Positions 59,303 through 64,000 of a DNA stretch of 64,000 bases are shown one piece after another. Origin of the DNA: Actinoplanes sp. NBC_00393 (GTDB lineage: Bacteria > Actinomycetota > Actinomycetes > Mycobacteriales > Micromonosporaceae); contig NZ_CP107942.1 in the NCBI RefSeq assembly GCF_036053395.1, forward strand, positions 6,714,501-6,778,500, given 5' to 3'. Made by a program: the position numbers and the translations under genes. Numbering within the stretch: the stretch's first letter is position 1; every line of letters starts with the position of its first letter. The notes beneath the pieces are model-generated. The model saw only the letters and a list, made by a program, of their open reading frames with translations, made no database searches and was not told where the DNA came from.

Positions 59303-59752
59303 CTAGCGCGCTTTGCCCGCGCGCAGCAGGTCGAGGGACTTGGCCAGGCGCCGGGCCCGGGTCTCGGCGGTCTTGGCGGAGGTGAGCTGCTCGGCGTGCC
59401 AGCGCTGGTTGCTGAACGACATGCTCTCCCAGAACGTCTTGGCCGCCGGCTCGCCGGCGAGCGCCGCGGCCAGGTCCTCCGGCACCTCGATCGCCCGCGG
59501 CGCGGTGTCCAGCTCAACCTCGACGTCGTAGACCTCGCCGCCCTCGATACCGGCCGCGGCCCGCCGCTCGGCGCTCACCCCGAGCCAGTAGTCGCCGCCC
59601 ATCCGCGCGATCGACGACCGGAACTCATAGCCGTTGACGCGGACCACGACCTTGGGCCGGCCGCCCCCGCCCAGGCCGTCGACGATCTCGTCCGCCACCT
59701 GGAAACCGGTCGTGTTCCCGCCGGTCCGCTGCAACTCCGCCCGGAAGTCCAT
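59303..59752 (-). CDS. DUF1905 / YdeI-like protein
   Basis: A 149-residue protein. The N-terminal half is a DUF1905 beta-barrel (MDFRAELQRTGGNTTGFQVAD, KVVVRVNGYEFRSSIARMGGDYWLGVS, VYDVEVELDTAPR), and the C-terminal half a YdeI/OmdA-type helical region (FWESMSFSNQRWHAEQLTSAKTAETRARRLAKSLDLLRAG). Such proteins are widespread; YdeI relatives have been linked to resistance to antimicrobial peptides. It follows the siderophore acetyltransferase gene on the same strand by 9 bases, so it may be carried in that operon, although a functional link is not obvious. Confidence 0.85.
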   Translation of the reverse strand: MDFRAELQRTGGNTTGFQVADEIVDGLGGGGRPKVVVRVNGYEFRSSIARMGGDYWLGVSAERRAAAGIEGGEVYDVEVELDTAPRAIEVPEDLAAALAGEPAAKTFWESMSFSNQRWHAEQLTSAKTAETRARRLAKSLDLLRAGKAR

Positions 59753-59761
59753 GGCGCCACC

Positions 59762-60316
59762 CTAGGACAGCGGCGCCTCGAAGCGGGAGCGGTCGAGGAA
59801 GGTCAACTGGGCTTTCTTGTGGCCGAGATCGATCTGGTCGCCCAGCACGTATCCCTCGCGCTGCAACCGGGTGATCATGCGTTCGTTGCGGACGTCCGGC
59901 TCGGCGACGATCCGCTGGTGGGCCGGATCGGCGAACAGGTGCCGCATCAGGGCCGGGAAGACCGCGCTGGTCAGGTGGGGCAGATCCCGGTCGCCGGCAT
60001 CGAGCAGCAGGTGCATGCCGAAGTCGCCGGGGCGTACCTCGTAGCACTCGCCCACCGGGTCGTGCGCGGGCTCGTAGGTCTGGAAGATGCCGATCGGCCC
60101 GTCGTCCAGCAGCAGCAGGTACGCGTGATGCGTCTCCAGCCCGTCGACGAAGGCGTAGATGTCGCGCACCTCCTCGACGGTGTGCGACTCCATCCCCCAG
60201 AACCGGTTCCGCGGCTTGATCACCCAGCTGTGCACGAGCTCCGCGTGGGCCGACGGGTCCAGCGGCACCATGATCAGCTCACCGAGCCCGGGCAGCTTCT
60301 CCGCGAACAAGATCAT
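59762..60316 (-). CDS. Siderophore-type GNAT acyltransferase (IucB/AlcB-like)
   Basis: A 184-residue acyltransferase of the siderophore GNAT family: MVPLDPSAHAELVHSWV, FWGMESHTVEEVRDIY, GIFQTYEPAHD, and IVAEPDVRNERMITRLQREGYVLGDQIDL toward the end. These enzymes acylate an N-hydroxylated diamine or lysine to make the hydroxamate unit. Its ATG shares one base with the penicillin-acylase stop (TGATG). The EPDVRNE segment also occurs in the acetyltransferase part of the fused synthetase upstream (EPDVRNEAIERK), so the operon holds two such domains. Confidence 0.88.
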   Translation of the reverse strand: MILFAEKLPGLGELIMVPLDPSAHAELVHSWVIKPRNRFWGMESHTVEEVRDIYAFVDGLETHHAYLLLLDDGPIGIFQTYEPAHDPVGECYEVRPGDFGMHLLLDAGDRDLPHLTSAVFPALMRHLFADPAHQRIVAEPDVRNERMITRLQREGYVLGDQIDLGHKKAQLTFLDRSRFEAPLS

Positions 60317-62127
60317 CAGGACTCCTCGGTGACGACGAAGGTGGGGGCGACGGTGAGCCGGTCCCAGTCGGTGACCAGCGGGACGAGCGAACCGGCCGCC
60401 CAGAGCGGCAACTGGTCCAGGAAGTGCGGCGAGTCCGGGTCGTCGGAGGCGCCGAACGGTACGACCCACCGGCTGCGCTGCCGGTCGGCGAGGTCCCAGA
60501 CGTAGCGGGCGACCGGCCCGCGCACGCACAGGTCGCTGACCCCGGTGACGCTGGACGTGTTGAGCACGCAGTCCCGTGACCCGGAGAGCGGCGTCCGCGG
60601 GAAATCGACCGCCATACCGGGCAGCACGATCGGATGGAGCAGGTGCCGATCACCCCACGGCTCGTCCGGCGCCGCCGCCGGGTCGGCCAGCGACGACGGG
60701 TCGAGGCCGAGGCCGGCGAGCACGCCGTCGAGGGCGTGCCCGATCCGGCCGCGCGGATCGGTCCAGGGCGCGAAGAGCGGGTCGTAGCCGCAGTCGGCGA
60801 AGAGCGCCTTGAGTTCCGGGTGCTCCCAGAGGGTTCGGGCCACGGCCGACCGCCAGGCCTCGTGCCGCCCGGCCTCCACGGAGGCCGCCGGCATCGAGGT
60901 GTCCATGTGGATCAGCGCGGACGGGACACCGGAATCGAGCAGGGTACGGATACGCGCGGCCCGCGCCGGCGGGGCGAAGTCGATGCCGTGCGCCTCGGTG
61001 TCGGCCCGCCGGTCGTTGGCGTTCACCGCGCTCGCCACGTCGCATCGGGCCATCGGCGCCCACCCTGGCCGCCAGGCGTAGCGCTCCTCCCAGGCCGGGA
61101 CCGGCACCCAGCGGTTGCGGTCGTCGCGCAGCGGCACCCGGCCCGCGGTGAGCTGCACGACCCGGCCGGTGCGGTCGGCGACCAGGACGCTGTTCACCGG
61201 TTCGACCCAGTGCGACAGGGCGTCCGCCACGTCGTCCACCGTGGAGGCTCGCAGCAGCGGTAGCAGGGCGTCGAAGCCGAGATCAAAATCGGACCGAGCG
61301 GGGGTACGCAGACTCAGGTTCCCGTCGATGATCGGGCCACGGGGGGTCTCGGTGATCTCGACGGTCACCGGGTCGTCGTCGCGTACCTCGATGGTCTCGA
61401 CGTGGGTGACCACCGGCTCCCAGCCGGACGGGCCGCGGACCTCGTCCCCGCGCAGTTCCTCCAGATAGAGGTCCTGATAGTCGGCCATCGCGTTGGTGAC
61501 CGCCCAGGCCACCGTGCCGGCGTGCCCGAAATGCTGCACACCCGGCACGCCCGGGAAGGTCAGGCCGGCCACGTCGAACTCCGGGCAGGCCAGCCGGATC
61601 TGCTGGTAGACGCCGGGGAGTTCGAGCAGCCGGTGCGGGTCGCCGGCGATCTCGCCGGGCACGGCCCAGGCGTTGCTGCCGGATCCGTGCGGCCCCTCGA
61701 TGGCGAACCATGCGACCGCCTCCGGCCCCAGGGTGCGCTCGACGTGGGCGCGCCACATCTTGTTGGGGAACGTCCCGAACAGGATGTGCTGCACCAGGAA
61801 CACCCCGTAGGACGACCACGGGTGCCACTCGACACCGCCCGCCCGGACGCCCTCCGCGTAGGCCGCGACCCACTCCCGGGTCTCGATGTCCGAATTCTCG
61901 TAACACCGCCGGGCAGTGTCGTCGAGCCGGGCACGCCGGGCGAACCGGTCCCAGCCCACCTCGGCGGCGCCGTGCACCGAGGCCAGCCGGCCCTCCGAGC
62001 GCAGGCGCTCGACGGTGATCTGCCGGCCACGATCAGAAGCGGTCACCCGCCCCTGCAGGTAGGCCAGTTCGAGAACCGAGCCGGCCCGCAGGTGCGGGAT
62101 CCCGTGGTCGTCACGGTAGACCTTCAT
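60316..62127 (-). CDS. Penicillin-acylase-family Ntn hydrolase in a siderophore operon
   Basis: A 603-residue N-terminal-nucleophile hydrolase. The N-terminus VYRDDHGIPHLRAGS is typical of the family, and the self-cleavage site with nucleophile Ser151 is in HGSGSNAWAVPG, giving an alpha part of about 150 residues and a beta part of about 450. No signal peptide is seen, unlike periplasmic penicillin acylases or PvdQ, so it probably works in the cytoplasm. It is coupled to the synthetase upstream (4-base overlap) and the acetyltransferase downstream (1 base). A role in removing or exchanging an acyl group on a siderophore precursor, or opening an amide, is inferred from context. Confidence 0.88.
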   Translation of the reverse strand: MKVYRDDHGIPHLRAGSVLELAYLQGRVTASDRGRQITVERLRSEGRLASVHGAAEVGWDRFARRARLDDTARRCYENSDIETREWVAAYAEGVRAGGVEWHPWSSYGVFLVQHILFGTFPNKMWRAHVERTLGPEAVAWFAIEGPHGSGSNAWAVPGEIAGDPHRLLELPGVYQQIRLACPEFDVAGLTFPGVPGVQHFGHAGTVAWAVTNAMADYQDLYLEELRGDEVRGPSGWEPVVTHVETIEVRDDDPVTVEITETPRGPIIDGNLSLRTPARSDFDLGFDALLPLLRASTVDDVADALSHWVEPVNSVLVADRTGRVVQLTAGRVPLRDDRNRWVPVPAWEERYAWRPGWAPMARCDVASAVNANDRRADTEAHGIDFAPPARAARIRTLLDSGVPSALIHMDTSMPAASVEAGRHEAWRSAVARTLWEHPELKALFADCGYDPLFAPWTDPRGRIGHALDGVLAGLGLDPSSLADPAAAPDEPWGDRHLLHPIVLPGMAVDFPRTPLSGSRDCVLNTSSVTGVSDLCVRGPVARYVWDLADRQRSRWVVPFGASDDPDSPHFLDQLPLWAAGSLVPLVTDWDRLTVAPTFVVTEES

Positions 62128-64000
62128 CGTGCGATCGGGTTGTCCAGCTCGCCGGCGAAGATCAGCGAGCCGGCCTGGTCGGTGAGGTCGACCATCTGCA
62201 GGGTGTTGCGCAGCTGGAGCCGGTTGAGGCAGGAGTGCTGGAAGGTGGGCCGCAGCAGGTCGAGCCGTCCGCTCAGCGACGGGTGGTCCTTGGCGTGCTC
62301 GCGGACGCAGTCGCCGACCAGTGACCAGAACTCGGCGGAGGGCAGCACGCCGTCGACGGCCAGGATGCCGGCGAGGTGCCGGAGGAACCCGTCGAAGACG
62401 TCCGTGAAGATCGCCAGTTCCTTGATCTCGTCGCTGACGTCGACCCGGATCCGCTCCACCTCGGGCGGCAGCGGCTGGTCGTTCATCACCGCCACCTCCT
62501 CGCCGATGTCCTTCATGAACACCCGGCGCGGCACGTGGTTCTCGAGGACCAGGATCAGGTTCTCACCGTGCGGCATGAAGGCCAGATCGTGCTTGAGCAG
62601 GCAGTGCACGATCGGCCGTAGGTAGGCGCGCAGGTAGGTGGCGACCCACTCGGCGGGCCGCACCCCGGACTCCCGGATCAGCGCGGTGACCAGCGCGTTC
62701 CCGTCCCGGTCGCGGTGCAGCAGGCTGGCCATGGTGGCCAGGCGCTCGGTGTCCGTCAGGCGCGGGACCGGGCTCTCCCGCCAGAGGGCGGCGAGCATCT
62801 TGGTGTACGCGGACGGCGTCCCCGTCCGGTGATACGCGTCCCCGACGTACCCGGCCGACGCCAGCTCCCGCAGCACGCCGAAACCGCAGGCCCGCAACTC
62901 CTCGTCGCCCTCCACGATCGACGCGACCCACTCGTTGATCGGCGGCGTGGCCTGCATGTACTTCGGCGACAGTCCGCGCAGGAACCCCATGTTCTGCACC
63001 GCGATCGCGGTCTTCACGTAGTGCCGTTCCGGCCGGTCCAGGTTGAAGAACGTCCGGATCGACTGCTGTGCCCGATAGCGGTCAGCGCCCTCGTCGAGCG
63101 GGACGATCGCCCGGCGGGCCACGTCCGGTGCGAACGTGACGGTCACCTTGTGCTCCCACTGCCACGGGTGCACCGGCAGGTAGCGGTAGTCGTCCGGGTT
63201 CAGCCCATGACCTCGCAGCTGCTGCTCGAACCGCGCATGGAGATCGCCGAGCTCGGCCGCGTAGTGCTCGCGCTCGTCACCGGTCGAGACGAAGATGCTC
63301 TCGTCCCGGCGGACCGCGACCCAGCGCAACCGCACCGGCTGCCCGGACTCCGGAGCGAAGGCGAAGTGGTCCTGCAGACCGAACCCGATCCGGCCGTTGT
63401 TGGCCACGAAGCCGGGGTGCCCCTCGGTCATCGCCGCCTCGATGGTCTGGAAGTCGGCGTGCACGAGCTCGTCCGCGGTCTCGCGCCGGTGGGTGACCTT
63501 CCAGGCGGTGCCGGCCAGCGTCGCGGAGATCTCCTCGAGGTACGTGCCGAGCAGTTTCTCCGGGATGCCGAGGGTCTCCCGCAGCCCGGCGATGAAGTCG
63601 AGCGCGTCCAGCGGCCCGTCCAGCGACTCCGGGTCGACGACCCAGTGCTCCAGCTCGAACCGCTGCGCCCGGAAGGTGAGGTCCCCGAACCGGTAGCGGT
63701 CGCCCTCCTCGATCGGCGAGATCAACCGCTCGTGACTGAACTCGGCGATGGCCTTAGCGATCAGCCGCCGGTTGGCGTACTCGATCGTCTCCGGCCGCAG
63801 ATGCGGCACGCTCATCGCGTACGCCTGGCGGGTGCAGAAACTCAGCCGGGCCACCTTGTCGTGCAGCTGCACGTGGCGCTCCTCGACGAAGCCGACCTCG
63901 GCGTTCTTCCGCTCGATCGCCTCGTTGCGCACGTCCGGCTCGACCACCACCCGCTCGACCGACGAGTCGGCGAAGCAGAAGTCCATCACCGCGCGCATCA
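62124..64000 (-). CDS. GNAT acyltransferase fused to IucA/IucC siderophore synthetase, partial
   Basis: The frame runs off the right edge. The first visible 60 or so residues are the end of a siderophore GNAT domain (RVVVEPDVRNEAIERKNAEVGF). Without a stop it continues into an NRPS-independent siderophore synthetase (from about MSVPHLRPETIEYANRRL; HPGFVANNGRIGFG, YLPVHPWQWEHKV, RTFFNLDRPERHYVKTAIAV, MPHGENLILVLENHVPRR) and a C-terminal FhuF-like helical part (RLDLLRPTFQHSCLNRLQLRNTLQMV). Such enzymes join hydroxamate units by ATP-dependent condensation, as DesD does in desferrioxamine synthesis. An internal ATG at 63815 could give a separate synthetase start, but the open frame argues for a fusion. 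First gene seen of the siderophore operon. Confidence 0.88.
   Translation of the reverse strand, partial: MRAVMDFCFADSSVERVVVEPDVRNEAIERKNAEVGFVEERHVQLHDKVARLSFCTRQAYAMSVPHLRPETIEYANRRLIAKAIAEFSHERLISPIEEGDRYRFGDLTFRAQRFELEHWVVDPESLDGPLDALDFIAGLRETLGIPEKLLGTYLEEISATLAGTAWKVTHRRETADELVHADFQTIEAAMTEGHPGFVANNGRIGFGLQDHFAFAPESGQPVRLRWVAVRRDESIFVSTGDEREHYAAELGDLHARFEQQLRGHGLNPDDYRYLPVHPWQWEHKVTVTFAPDVARRAIVPLDEGADRYRAQQSIRTFFNLDRPERHYVKTAIAVQNMGFLRGLSPKYMQATPPINEWVASIVEGDEELRACGFGVLRELASAGYVGDAYHRTGTPSAYTKMLAALWRESPVPRLTDTERLATMASLLHRDRDGNALVTALIRESGVRPAEWVATYLRAYLRPIVHCLLKHDLAFMPHGENLILVLENHVPRRVFMKDIGEEVAVMNDQPLPPEVERIRVDVSDEIKELAIFTDVFDGFLRHLAGILAVDGVLPSAEFWSLVGDCVREHAKDHPSLSGRLDLLRPTFQHSCLNRLQLRNTLQMVDLTDQAGSLIFAGELDNPIAR

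Overview
The window is high-GC actinobacterial DNA: GTG starts are common, genes abut or overlap by 4 bases, and the content includes a SARP-type regulator, GAF/ANTAR/STAS signalling genes, a secreted xylanase under a CebR-type operator and an ALF-repeat protein. Overall it looks like a Micromonosporaceae chromosome, probably Actinoplanes or a relative. That placement is inferred from gene content; no rRNA is present to confirm it.

Layout. 0-5.6 kb: start of a polyprenyl diphosphate synthase, a glutaryl-CoA-dehydrogenase-like gene, a ten-copy 63-bp minisatellite, an ECF42-type sigma factor carrying a degenerate tyrosine-recombinase tail with its DGPF partner, and a DUF998 membrane protein. 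5.7-10.5 kb: a shikimate/quinate catabolic locus (QsuD-like dehydrogenase, QuiC-like dehydratase/HPPD fusion, TetR regulator with a visible operator) that includes an Nramp-fold transporter lacking most metal ligands. 10.6-11.7 kb: a frameshifted IS630 element. 12.2-17.0 kb: an operon of a membrane-anchored serine protease, MoxR ATPase, DUF58 protein and two VWA membrane proteins. 17.1-20.2 kb: a lipoprotein, a GH10 xylanase behind a perfect CebR-type box, and a 62-bp repeat array. 20.2-26.5 kb: an esterase, a DUF2236 oxygenase, a GT2 synthase with a lipoprotein, and the ALF-repeat protein.

26.5-45.1 kb: two identical tRNA cassettes (Gly-GCC, Cys-GCA, Val-GAC, all on the minus strand) bracket about 18 kb. 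Inside are a hydrolase, a methyltransferase, a SARP-hydrolase fusion, a thioesterase, a HelD-like helicase, an MFS exporter, a poorly coding 2.3-kb stretch, five GAF/ANTAR/HATPase/STAS genes, a decayed uridine kinase and an intact IS21 element that sits 52 bp from the second cassette.

45.2-64 kb: an Eis-like acetyltransferase; a flavin electron-transfer operon (ferric-reductase-like protein, FMN-binding protein, ApbE); cobalamin genes cobL-cobM-cobK; two small membrane proteins; an NAD(P)-binding oxidoreductase convergent with a GlxA-type regulator; a secreted tripeptidyl-aminopeptidase-like protein; a SWEET/PQ-loop protein; hypothetical genes; and the end of an NRPS-independent siderophore operon (acetyltransferase fused to an IucA/IucC synthetase, a penicillin-acylase-family protein and a second acetyltransferase), which runs off the right edge.

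The items most worth following up are the sigma factor-recombinase fusion, the GAF/ANTAR/STAS/HATPase module, the metal-ligand-lacking Nramp protein in the shikimate locus, and the siderophore operon with an acylase. All functions are read from motifs and context only; no database search was possible.
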